This document shows positions 54,770 through 64,000 of a stretch of 64,000 nt of DNA, piece after piece. The translations under genes were made by a program, and so were the position numbers. Origin of the DNA: Astragalus membranaceus (Eukaryota; Streptophyta; Magnoliopsida; Fabales; Fabaceae); assembly GCA_039519185.1 (NCBI GenBank), contig CM076850.1:163698974-163762973 (forward strand), written 5' to 3'. Under the pieces are notes generated by a model. That model was given only the letters and a program-made list of their open reading frames with translations, searched no databases and was not told where the DNA came from. Every line of letters starts with the position of its first letter. Positions within the stretch are counted from its first letter, which is position 1.

Positions 54770-55994
54770 TGGCAGATTCTGATCTAGAAAAGGTAATCAC
54801 TTTTAAACCACCTTCTTGTGTTTCATGCAAAGAAACCAAGTATGCTTTTGAAAATCTTTTAGCTGATTCAAATACTTTAGCTCAAAAGTGTGGCATGTTC
54901 AAAAATCAACTCTATGATGCAAAAAGAGAAAATGAGGAACTTCAAAAACGAAATGAATTTCTTTTAAAAACTATTCATACTCTTTAGCACACACAAACTA
55001 GAATTTGTGAACAACACCAAATTTTGAAAGAATAGCTAGTTGAAAAATCAATCCTTGCTTTTCAGAACTTGAAAAACAAAACAACCTTCTCAAAAACAAA
55101 ATCTTGTTTCTAAATGAAGAACTAGCCATGTCTGTTAAACCTTCTTTTGAAAAACCCTTAGAAAGACATGTTGAACAAAGTTCTAGAGCTATCTCAAAAG
55201 CTAGAAAAACAAGATTAAAGTGCACATACTGTAAAAAGTTTGGTCATGATATTTCTGTAAGTTCCAGAGCTGAGAGAAACTTTTATTGGAAGAAAACTAA
55301 CCAAGAAGGACCCAAGAAACTCTGGGTACCTAAAACTTTACTAACCTCTGAAATAGGAATGCCTCTTAGCATCCAAGAAAAAGCTGTGGTTCTTAGACAG
55401 TGGATGTTCGAGGCACATGACAGGAGAAAAGGATAAATTTCTCTCTATGAAGAGAATAGATGGAGGCTATGTTGTCTTTGGCAATGATGACAAAGCTTGC
55501 ATCAAAGGTATAGGTAATTCTTCTTCTCCTAAAATAAAGAATGTTCAGTATGTAGAAGGTTTGAAGCATAATTTGTCAAGCATTGGTCAATTATGTGATA
55601 GTGGTCATAAAGTGTCTTTTAAATCTGATAAATATTTTATTAAAGAAATCTCTTCTGGAAAAGTTTTATTCACTGCACCTAGAAATAAAAATCTATATAG
55701 CCTATGCCTTAATGAATTATCTCAAGAACCTTGCCTTATGTCTTCTAAAAATGACAAATGGATTTGGCATAGAAGAGCTGGTCACACAAGCATGCAAACC
55801 ATTTCAAGGCTTTCCAAAAAGGAACTAGTTAGAGGGCTGCCCAAAATTAATTTTGAAAAAGATAAAATGTTTGAAGCATGTGTTCATGGAAAACATGTCA
55901 AATCAATTTTTAAATCTAAAATTATGATCACATCTCAAAAACCATTTGAGCTGCTACACATTGACTTATTTGGTCCTACTAAAAATATGATCAC
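54770..55994 (+). pseudogene. SIRE-like copia Gag tail, pre-integrase and integrase start
   Basis: A coiled-coil-rich Gag extension (54770-55240: FENLLADSNTLAQ, ENEELQKRNEFLL) with stops. Then a damaged protease zone (TGEKDKFLS) and the GAG-pre-integrase domain (WHRRAGHTSMQTISRLSKKELVRGLPKI, the HH of HHCC). The integrase start has HIDLFGP, with the first catalytic Asp. It is cut at 55994 by E3 LTR sequence. The Cys residues of the zinc motif are partly replaced (FEACVHGKHVKS). Decayed. Confidence 0.82.
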
Positions 55995-56045
55995 ATTCCC
56001 AGTTTCAAAAAGACAGAGAGGTTCCGTCTTTTTGAAACTGGGAAT
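55995..56045. repeat. Inverted repeat at copia/E3 junction
   Basis: A 20-bp perfect inverted repeat, arms 55995-56014 and 56026-56045, spacer 11 bp. The right arm is genuine E3 LTR sequence (same as 62863 onward); the left arm is its inverted copy pasted onto the copia integrase. Confidence 0.9.
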
Positions 56046-57774
56046 ATTCTGCGAATCCAAAAATCATGTGGTCGATTTTGTTAGAAACTAGACTTAATTT
56101 AGGTCATTTTGACACTGGTGTGGTTCAAATTGGAGTTGTATAGCTCAGTTTATAAGTTTCACAAATTAGGGTAGTATCCTGAAAGCATTCTGGACATAGG
56201 TGCCGTATTTTTGAAACTGGGAATGTTCTGTGAATCCAAAAATTATGTGGTTGATTTTTTTTTAAACTAGACTTAATTTTGGTCATTTTGCACTGGTTTC
56301 ATCAAAATTGGAATTGTGTAGCTCGAGTTATGACTATCCCAAGCTAGGTCAAATTTTTGATGTTAAACTGGGTATAGGTTCAGTGTTATGGGTTTTGTGC
56401 TCTCAATTGAGCTCCTTTTTCAACGATTCTTATTTATTTGAAAACTAGACACAATTTTCTATGGTCTAGGCTCAAGTTTAAGATTAATTGGTTGAGTTTT
56501 GGTCATTTTAGAAGTGCTAGAAGTTAGGAGACAAATTCTGTCCAATCAAGGAACCTCTCTGTCTATTTTTGAAAACTGTACTAAATGGCTCATTATTTTC
56601 CCAAACCAAAAATTTATTCAGGAACTAGATATCCGTAGCTTTCCAACAAGTGGTCGTTATCAATTTTTCAATGTCGTTTGATATGTTAAAGGTTTTCTTA
56701 AATTTTAAGTAAGATTGTCATAGTACACGTGCGAGGACATGTTTTACCGAAAATAAGATAGACTATAAGTCCTACTTGGCATTGTATAACTGACGCGGGA
56801 TGCTTATTATTTATTCATCTAAACCGGTCTGTGATTCATGATATGTATATATAAGTCCTACTTGGCATTGTATAACTGACGCGGGATGTTTATTATTTAT
56901 TCATCTAAACCGGTCTATGATTCACGATATATAAATTATATCGAATATAAGAGACGGCCCAAAGCGGGTGGATATATAAATTATATCGAGTCAGGGTGAC
57001 GACCCCTATCGATTAGCATGCTAGGTGAGGGAAGTCATGAGCCCTTTACCTATTGCCTTTAGGACTTGTACTACTATTGGGTAGTTGGGGTTCACTTAAG
57101 CTTCTTCGGGTTGTTGGTGACGTGCTAAAGATTAAAAGGGATTCTAACATAATTCATCACTTAAGCTTCTTCAGGTTGTTGGTGATGGGCTAAAGAATTA
57201 AAAGGATACTTTTTGTAATTCATATTGAATTACTAGTGATTGTTTGTAATTCTTATCGAATTACCAGTGTATATTTTTGTAATTCATTAATTGAATTACC
57301 AATTAAAGGTTTTATAATAAACCGAGAGCGTGTTTAGGGGTCACGGTAAAACTCACTTAGATATGTATCTCACCCTTTCATATGTTGTTGTTTTTACAGA
57401 GAAACGGAGAAAGAAGAAGGCTAAGCGGCATGAGTAGAAGGTGCCTAAGGAATTGACTAAGACATTGTGTCTTTGTCCATGTTTATGTTTTCCTTGTTGA
57501 TTCTGTAATCGGTTATGTAACTTGTACTTATGATAAGTTGTATAAACCGCTTCCGCTTTTCTTGTGAAGATATTGAACATTAGGAATTTAATGTCCCTCG
57601 AGGTTATGAATTATTTTGAATCCCATGAAGTAATGACAAGTTGTGATGATGTGACACTTGTTATATCGCAAAAATTTTAGTCGTGTTCAATATCTAAACG
57701 GGAATTATGTCTCTGATGTATGTTGAGTTGTGCACTTTAATGTTTCTACTTGTTAGAAATATTAGGGTGTTACA
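56026..57774 (+). repeat. E3 5' LTR, 5'-truncated
   Basis: Ends GGGTGTTACA at 57774. Contains a roughly 195-bp internal duplication ('tttttgaaactgggaat' at 56029 and 56208), an 88-bp tandem duplication (56765-56850 and 56853-56938), a 'cacttaagcttcttc.ggttgttggtga' duplication (57091 and 57170), and acceptor-like TTTTTACAG (to 57399). No coding sequence. Confidence 0.82.
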
Positions 57775-57777
57775 TTT

Positions 57778-57789
57778 TGGTATCAGAGC
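57778..57789 (+). other. E3 primer binding site
   Basis: TGGTATCAGAGC three bases after the LTR end; tRNA-Met type, usual for chromoviruses. E2 lacks this site. Confidence 0.85.
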
Positions 57790-57922
57790 AGTTCGACCTA
57801 GTCGGGCTTAGTTTAGTTTAGGGTTGAGTCGATTCTTTGTTAGTCTTGTTGTAACTCTACTTGTGATGCTAAGAGACATTGAGCCTGATTAACTCAATAT
57901 TTGGTGCATCATAAGCGGAATT

Positions 57923-58510
57923 ATGGCAGGATGATCAAGACGTAATCCTCAACCAAGGCCGAAGTTCCTTAAAAAAACGTTTCATCTTAGGGAATGGAGA
58001 ACCTGAAGTGATGGAAGCCTAACATCAGATAGATAAGGTAGAAAAGATTTTTGGAACTTTTCAAAGTAAGAATGAAGGGAGTTTTTAGCCCTCGAGCAGG
58101 GTGACCTGACAGTAGAGCAGTACACTGCTGAGTGTGCGAAGTTGTCCCAGTTGTATTGGTTGGCTATCTATGTACTGAATGATCAAGAGAAGCATATAGG
58201 GAATATTTGAAAGGAAAGTAGAAGGTAGCTGAACCATCAACTCAGAATGCAAATTCAAAAGGTAACTTCAACAAAGGAAAGAAAGTGCAATCGTCTGATT
58301 TCTCAAAGTTCAGCAAGTGTTCCAAATGTGGAAGTTCCACCATGGTGAATCTCGTATGGACTCCTATCATTGTTTTTATTATAAGGAGGAGGGTCATAAT
58401 ACTAATGAGCGCCCAACAAGAAAGAGTAACAGAGAGGAGCAAGCTGCTCCCACACACGGGAGAGTCTACACTCTGGGTGCTCAGAAATTCAGTCTTTATT
58501 CCAAGGTGTG
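57923..58510 (+). pseudogene. E3 gag remnants
   Basis: Scraps matching E2 Gag: an ATGGCAGG start near 57923, an 'ETSDRGS-type' middle with many stops, a 'GDLTVEQYTAECAKLSQLYWLA' segment near 58100, and the first knuckle CSKCGSS. The rest is frameshifted. Sequence then jumps to the pre-RT region, so protease is deleted. Confidence 0.75.
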
Positions 58511-58599
58511 AAAGCTTATGTTATTATGTTATCTGCATCAACTGAAATTGGTTTAGATTTATCATCTGTTCAAGTTGTGAACGAGTTTTTGGATGTTTT

Positions 58600-60980
58600 T
58601 TGGATGAAATTTCTTCTTTACCTCCCGATAGAGAGGTAGAATTCTCTATAGAATTGGTTCCCGATACAGGGCCAATATCTATTGCTCCTTATCGAATGTC
58701 TCCTTTAGAGCTAAAGGAATTAAAATCCCAACTTGAAGAACTAATATCAAAGAAGTTCATTCGGCCTAGTGCTTCTCCCTGGGGTGCTCCTGTATTACTT
58801 GTTAAGAAGAAAGATGGGAGCATGAGGTTGTGTATTGATTACCAACAATTGAATAAGATGACCATCAAGAATAAGTACCCTTACCAAGGATAGATGATTT
58901 GCTTGATCAACTTCGAGGTGCTGCAGTGCTTTCTAAAATTGATCTAAGGTCGGGTTATCATCAGATAAAAGTAAGAGCCTTAGTATTTCGAAGACAACTT
59001 TCCGTACTTGGTAGACATTATGAGTTTGTAGTGATGCCCTTCAGTCTAACTAATGCTCCAGCGGTATTCATGGATTACATGAACCGAGTCTTCCACCCGT
59101 ACCTGGATCAGTTTGTAGTAGTATTCATTGATGATATCTTGGTGTACTCGAAGACCATTGAGGAGCATGTTCAACATCTCCGCATTGTTCTGAACGTACT
59201 CCGAGAAAAGAAGTTGTATGCGAAACCTTCGAAGTGTGATTTCTGGATGCCTGAAGTATAATATCTGGGCCATGTGATATCTCAGTCGGAAGTTGCAGTA
59301 GATCCCAGTAAAGTGGAAGCTGTGTTGAATTAGGAGCGACCAACATCAGTAACCGAAATAAGAGGTTCTTGGGTTTAGCTGGTTATAATCGGAGGTTTAC
59401 TCAAGGGTTCTCGCAGTTAGTTCTTCCACTCACTCGGTTAACTCGCAAGGGTCAGCCGTTTGAATGGGATGCTGATTGTGAACAATGTTTTCAAGAGTTA
59501 AAAACTCGGTTGACTTCTGCTCCAATCCTGATTCTTCCGGATCCATCTCTGGAGTTCCAAATTTACAGTGACGCTTCTGGGAAGGGTTTAGGGTGCGTTC
59601 TCATGCAGAATCAACGAGTGGTAGCTTATGCGTCCAGGCAATTGAAGTCTCATGAGGAGAATTATCCGACTCATGATTTGGAGTTGGCGGCGATTGTGTA
59701 TGCACTGAAGATTTGGAGACATTACCTCTATGGGTCTCGTTTCGAAGTCTTTAGTGATCACAAAAGCTTAAAGTATCTTTTTGATCAGAAAGAATTAAAT
59801 AACAGACAGAGGAGATGGGTTGAGTTTCTGAAGGATTATGACTTCGAATTGAAGTATCATTCAGGTAAGGCCAATGTAGTAGCTGATGCGTTAAGTAGGA
59901 AGTCTATTCACACGGCAAAGTTAATGATGAACAAAATGGAATTGTTAGAGTCTTTTAGAGACTTGAATTTGAATGTAAAGAAAAGAAGGAACCGATTAGT
60001 GTTGAGCCACATTCAGATTTCGAGTTCATTGAGAAATCTGATTTGCTCAGCTCAAGAAATGGATGTCGAGCTGCAAGCTCAAGGAGGGTTACCAAATTTT
60101 ACCGAAGATAGTGATGGAGTTATCTGCTTCAACGGTAGAATTTGTGTGCCAAATATTGTAGATATCAAAAATCAAGTATTAGAGGAAGCTCACCGGAGTC
60201 AGTATTCCATACATTCTGGATCTACCAAGATGTATCGGGATCTGAAGCAGATGTATTGGTGGCCTGGGATGAAAGCAAAAATTGCAGAATTTGTGTTTCG
60301 ATGCCTAACTTGTCAAAGGGTTAAGGCAGAGCACCAGAAGCCTGCTGGTTAGTTGCAGCCACTGGATGTGCCAGTGTGGAAATGGGAAGATATCTCAATA
60401 GATTTTGTTATGGGATTGCCAAGTTCGCAAGCCGGTAATGATTCTATTTGGGTAGTAGTGGACCGTTTAACCAAGTCATCTCATTTCCTTCCTGTTCGTT
60501 CGAACAGTAAAGTATCCAAGTTAGCAGAGGAGTATCTGAGGAGCGTAGTCAGACTACATGGGGTTCCTACCAGTATAGTGTCGGATCGTGATCCAAAATT
60601 CACTTCTTGATTTTGGAAAGCGTTGAATCAAGCTTTGGGAACTAAGGTGTATGTTAGTACTGCTTATCACCCAGACAGATGGTCAAACGGAGGGAACTAT
60701 CCAGACCTTAGAAGATATGCTTCGAGCTTGTGTGTTTGATAACGGAAGAAAATGGGAGGATCATCTTCCATTGGTGGAGTTTGCTTATAATAATAGCTAT
60801 CATTCTAGTATCGGAATGGCTCCTTTTGAAGCATTGTATGGGAGAAAATGTAGAACTCCATTGTGTTGGTGGGATGTCGGTGAAAACAGGTTGTTAGGAC
60901 CCGACTTGGTTCGGGAAACTACCGAAAAGATTCGGCAGATAAAAGAAAGAATGAAGACAGCCTAGAGACGGCAAAAGAGC
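58600..60980 (+). pseudogene. E3 RT, RNase H and integrase
   Basis: RT blocks LCIDYQQLN, LSKIDLRSGYHQI, MPFSLTNAPAVF, VVFIDDILVYS at about 59123. Frame losses lie near 58880 and 58990 and stops near 59263 and 59332. RNase H-integrase is open from 59369 to 60352 (IYSDASGKGLGCVLMQ, ADALSRK, YWWPGMKAKIAEFVFRCLTC). After a TAG at 60350-60352 the core continues: SIDFVMGLPSSQ (catalytic Asp present, unlike E2), VSDRDPKFTS then TGA, and a shifted QTEGTIQTLEDML where the E of the triad remains. Nonfunctional. Confidence 0.87.
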
Positions 60981-61069
60981 TATGCCGACAAGAGAAGAAG
61001 ACCACTAGAGTCTGAACCTGGTGATCATGTGTTTTTGAGAGTTTCTCCAACAATTGGTACTGGAGGGCA

Positions 61070-61435
61070 TTGCGGGCGAAGAAACTTAGTCCTCGATATA
61101 TTGGATCCTTCCAAATTATCGAGCGTATTGGGCCAGTAGCTTACCGTATTGCTTTACCTCCAGTCTTGTCCAATCTTCATGATGTATTCCACGTGTCTCA
61201 GTTGAGGAAATACATTTCCAATCCGGGTCAGCCATTGAGTTTCGAGACGATCGACCTTCGACCGGACTTGTCTTTCCAACCTCATCCTAGTTACATCATG
61301 GAATGTGGCGAGAAGACGCTTCGGACGAGGACGACTCCCATTGTCAAAGTGGTTTGGGATGGCTTATCAACCGAGGATGCTACATGGGAATTGGAGGACG
61401 ACATGCGGACTCGATATCCGTATCTATTCTCTTGA
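61070..61435 (+). pseudogene. E3 chromodomain-like integrase C-terminus
   Basis: KLSPRYIGSFQIIERIGPVAYRIALP is the SH3-like region, followed by VFHVSQLRKYI. The C-terminus KTLRTRTTPIVKVVWDGLSTEDATWELEDDMRTRYPYLF has the W-x9-TWE spacing of chromovirus chromodomains. These domains direct insertion toward heterochromatin marks. The frame is open here but disconnected from the core upstream. Confidence 0.8.
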
Positions 61436-61484
61436 GGTAAGTTTTGTTCAATTTTAAGGACAAAATTTTTCAAGTTGGGGTGAT

Positions 61485-61810
61485 TGTAACATCCCTATTT
61501 TCGGCTAATTTCGTTTTATGAAATTAACTAGCGAAGTATTATTTGATTAAGTGATAAGTCGAGTCACGATATAATATTATCGCGGAAGCAATATTTAATT
61601 GCTCAACTAGATGGTTTTCATGCATTAATTAATTAAGTGTGTGAATTATTGTGTGATTGATTGTGTTTGAGTGGTTAAAAATAGATTTAAGTGAGAATTA
61701 GTGAGCCAAGGACATTATGGTCTTTTCACCCTCATTTAAACCCTCAGCTCACTTGGTCAAAGACACACACCCTCTCATTTCTCACTATTGCTGAAATTCA
61801 GAAACTTAGA

Positions 61811-61883
<73 letters not shown>

Positions 61884-62946
61884 AGAGGAGACAAAGAGTA
61901 GAAGGAAAATCTTCAAACTTGGATGCATGTAAGCGTTCTTATATCCATTCTTCTCCATTTTCAACTCTCTACCCAATGGTACCAATTTCAGTAGCTCAAT
62001 CTTCCCCTATTCCATTCTACCATTTTCGAGCTTGAAGCTCAACCATGGCCAAACCTTGAAATTTTGTGTTGCATGTTGTTGATGGAAGCTTGTAGGTGGT
62101 GTAAGAGGCTCAAGGTTCAGTTTTAAAGCTCATAAGCAAGCCACATTGTAGATTGAGTTAGTTGGAGAGGGTTGTGGTTGCTGGAAATCAAAATTGGAGT
62201 GTTTGGGTTAGCTATGGAACTCTAATTCGTGGATACATGAAGGGTTGATCAAAAGAATATGTTGCTGGAAAATTTTTGCAGCAAACCCGTATGGAGCAGT
62301 GTCTGGTAATTTCGGTGTATATCTCACCATAGACCTCCTTTGAAGTTCATTTTAATTTCTTTAGAAACTAGACTCAAAACCCTTCAAGTTAGGCACAAGA
62401 ACCACCTTATTTGACTGAGTATTGAGGGAGCACAATTAGTTACAAGTTTTACTTTTGCAACAGTACCGATTTTGAACCAGTCACCGTATTGTAGCCATAA
62501 CTCCCTGAATACTCGTCGGAACAGTGTGAGACTTGAACCATATGAAAATAGACAAAATCATCTACACATTAGGCACTGGTTTGAATGGTTTTGATTAGAA
62601 ATTGGATAAGTTATGCTCATCCCAAAACTGCTCCCAGATACTGTCCAAAGATAATGAGAACCCGGGATCGTTCGAGAGGTTTTATTCGTGCGTGAGCTTC
62701 GCCTATTGCTATGGTTGCGATTTTCATCGTAAGAGGTGAGTTTTACTCACGTTTAGGGATTTTGATTTCTGATTGTGTTGATATTGTGTTTGTTATGTGA
62801 AATTTGGTCTTCATTTGAGTAATTTTGATGTTGAATTTACTGAATTGGGAATTCTGGACATAGGTTTCGTCTTTTTGAAACTGGAAATATTCTGTGAATC
62901 CAAAAATTATGTGGTCGATTTTGTTAGAAACTAGACTTAATGTAGG
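61485..62946 (+). repeat. E3 3' LTR, 3'-truncated
   Basis: Starts TGTAACATCC after the PPT. A (GA)n run lies at 61811-61881 and donor-like AG/GTGAGT with the palindrome GTGAGTTTTACTCAC at 62736-62750. It breaks off at about 62946, where a copia LTR begins. The frame over 61691-62035 is a GA-repeat artefact. Confidence 0.85.
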
Positions 62947-63604
62947 TATTGGGCTCCCTTCCTATGTGGAGAAAGACCCAAATATTTTATCCCATTATGT
63001 TTCTCACTTATTATAAGTGGAGAGGGTTAAATTAGGGTTGAAGAAGAGAGATTTTCGGAGTGAGAGAGCGGCCACCAAAGAGAGAAAAGAAGAGAAAAAG
63101 TCATTCCCGTTTTTCTCAAACATGTCACTTCAAAAGTGCGATTCCGGATTCGTTAACCGTTGGATCGTCTTCGTTTTTGGGCAGCAGGTTCGTGAGACAT
63201 AGTTCTACACTTTCACGGTTCGGATCGTTAAAACGAGGTCTGAGGAGAGAGGAAACGTCTTCGCACTGAAGCTGTAGTTTTGGGTATTTTCATCTTCTTG
63301 TTCTCAATTTGTAAGCTTTTGTGCCTTATTGTATTGGCTAGTTGTTGGAACTATTTGTTCACTTTGTTGAGACTCTCTTGTACCCTTATTTGATTATAGT
63401 GGAGCTATTCCTTTGGTCTGGACGACCCGTGGTTTTTACCCTTTCTTTGAGGGGTTTTCCACATTAAAAATATCGGTGTTCAATTGTGCGTTTTATTTGC
63501 CGCCACATATTCGTGGTTGCTCCTCATAGGTTCTTGCAAGTTTGGGGAATATATTTCCGCTACATATTGCTCTGTTATTACGTTTATGTGTTGATTCCCC
63601 ATCA
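62941..63604 (+). repeat. Ty1/copia 5' LTR
   Basis: The left edge is uncertain between 62941 and 62948, because the gypsy sequence ends within 'taggt'. The segment contains 'gggctcccttcctatgtgg' near the start, and near 63485-63604 a T-rich end and CCCCATCA just before the primer site. Its size, about 660 bp, is normal for copia. No ORF. Confidence 0.65.
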
Positions 63605-63607
63605 GAG

Positions 63608-63619
63608 TGGCATCAGAGC
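63608..63619 (+). other. Copia primer binding site
   Basis: TGGCATCAGAGC, one base from the common tRNA-Met site TGGTATCAGAGC, a few bases after the LTR end. Confidence 0.75.
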
Positions 63620-63652
63620 TCTTGGTTAGGGGTTGTTTTACTTGCTTGATTG

Positions 63653-64000
63653 ATGGAGGCAAATATGAATACAAAGATAGTTTCTTTGAATGGTACAAAT
63701 TATCATTTGTGGAAGGGCAAGATGAAAGATTTGTTGTTTGTGAAAAAAATGCATCTTCCTATTTTTGGTAGTAAAAAGACGGATTCTACATCTATCGAAG
63801 AATGGGATTTTGAACATCAACAAGTATGTGGTTTCATTCGCCAATATGTAGAAGATAATGTTTATAATCATATTGCTAATGAGACAAATGCAAAAACCTT
63901 GTGGGAGAAGATAGAGTCCTTATATGCATCTAAATCAGGGAATAATAAATTGTTCTTGTTGAATAGCTTCGTAAGTTTGAAGTATAAGGAAGAGACTTCT
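63653..64000 (+). CDS. Ty1/copia Gag, N-terminal part (continues beyond window)
   Basis: ATG at 63653, 34 nt after the primer site, open to the window edge (116 codons). It begins MEANMNTKIVSLNGTNYHLWKGKMKDLLF, the DUF4219-like start of copia Gag-Pol. IEEWDFEHQQVCGFIRQYVEDNVYNHI, AKTLWEKIESLYAS and NKLFLLNSFVSLKYKE follow, the UBN2-type domain of TNT1-like polyproteins. No break is visible in the part present, which suggests a young element. Confidence 0.88.
   Translation, partial: MEANMNTKIVSLNGTNYHLWKGKMKDLLFVKKMHLPIFGSKKTDSTSIEEWDFEHQQVCGFIRQYVEDNVYNHIANETNAKTLWEKIESLYASKSGNNKLFLLNSFVSLKYKEETS

Larger units (their letters stand above)
56026..62946 (+). mobile_element. Decayed chromovirus-type gypsy element E3
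   Basis: 5'-truncated LTR (56026-57774), primer site at 57778, gag scraps, RT, RNase H, integrase, chromodomain-like C-terminus, PPT, and a 3'-truncated LTR (61485-62946). It is a close relative of E2 at protein level but protease and much of gag are deleted. The two LTR remnants share only about 80 bp (56026-56105 and 62863-62946), so together they would describe an LTR of about 3 kb. Confidence 0.87.

Noticed and set aside
61691..62035. 114-codon frame with a long Arg-Glu repeat
   Set aside because: Translation of a (GA)n microsatellite in an LTR.

Overview
This is repeat-dense plant nuclear DNA, AT-rich, with no host gene that I can recognise. It consists almost entirely of nested retroelements: Ty3/gypsy chromovirus-type and Athila-type LTR retrotransposons, Ty1/copia pieces, a LINE, four solo LTRs, and a cluster of endogenous pararetrovirus (Caulimoviridae-like) copies. 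The pararetrovirus assignment rests on a 30K-type movement protein, a capsid-like protein with a CCHC knuckle, an aspartic protease and RT-RNase H without any integrase, a strong TATA promoter, and a tRNA-Met primer site (TGGTATCAGAGCC). A flowering plant, probably a eudicot, is likely; I cannot name the species.

Layout. 1-1814: fragments of chromovirus-type LTRs. 1815-36969: pararetrovirus cluster. Copy A (minus, 1815-7428) has leader, capsid-protease and RT-RNase H. Rearranged scraps follow (7429-8886). Copy C (minus, 8887-19722) has leader, movement protein, a two-knuckle protein without capsid core, a short RNase H remnant and an unknown 469-codon-scale ORF ('ORF X'); two solo LTRs with perfect 5-bp target duplications sit inside it (10071-12549, 13991-16552). 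Copy B (plus, 19812-24942 and 36112-36969) has the same gene set as A and is split by a young Athila-type element (24943-36111), itself holding a solo LTR (26536-27752).

36970-53810: a decayed chromovirus-type gypsy element (E2). Inside its gag sits a Gag-only Athila-like element (38357-45860) that itself holds a solo LTR (41236-42733). Inside its RNase H sits a LINE with ORF1 only (47582-49712). 53811-55994: a truncated SIRE-like copia fragment. 55995-62946: a second decayed gypsy element (E3) of the same family. 62947-64000: the 5' end of another copia element whose gag runs off the window.

The most interesting signal is the division of labour among the pararetrovirus copies. A and B carry capsid-PR-RT-RH but no movement protein and no ORF X. 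C carries movement protein and ORF X but no capsid core, protease or RT. All share the same leader, primer site and 3' repeat region. This is the pattern expected of a two-component (bipartite) or helper/defective pararetrovirus. The gypsy and Athila material shows a parallel theme: Gag-only and ORF1-only elements that must be mobilised in trans.
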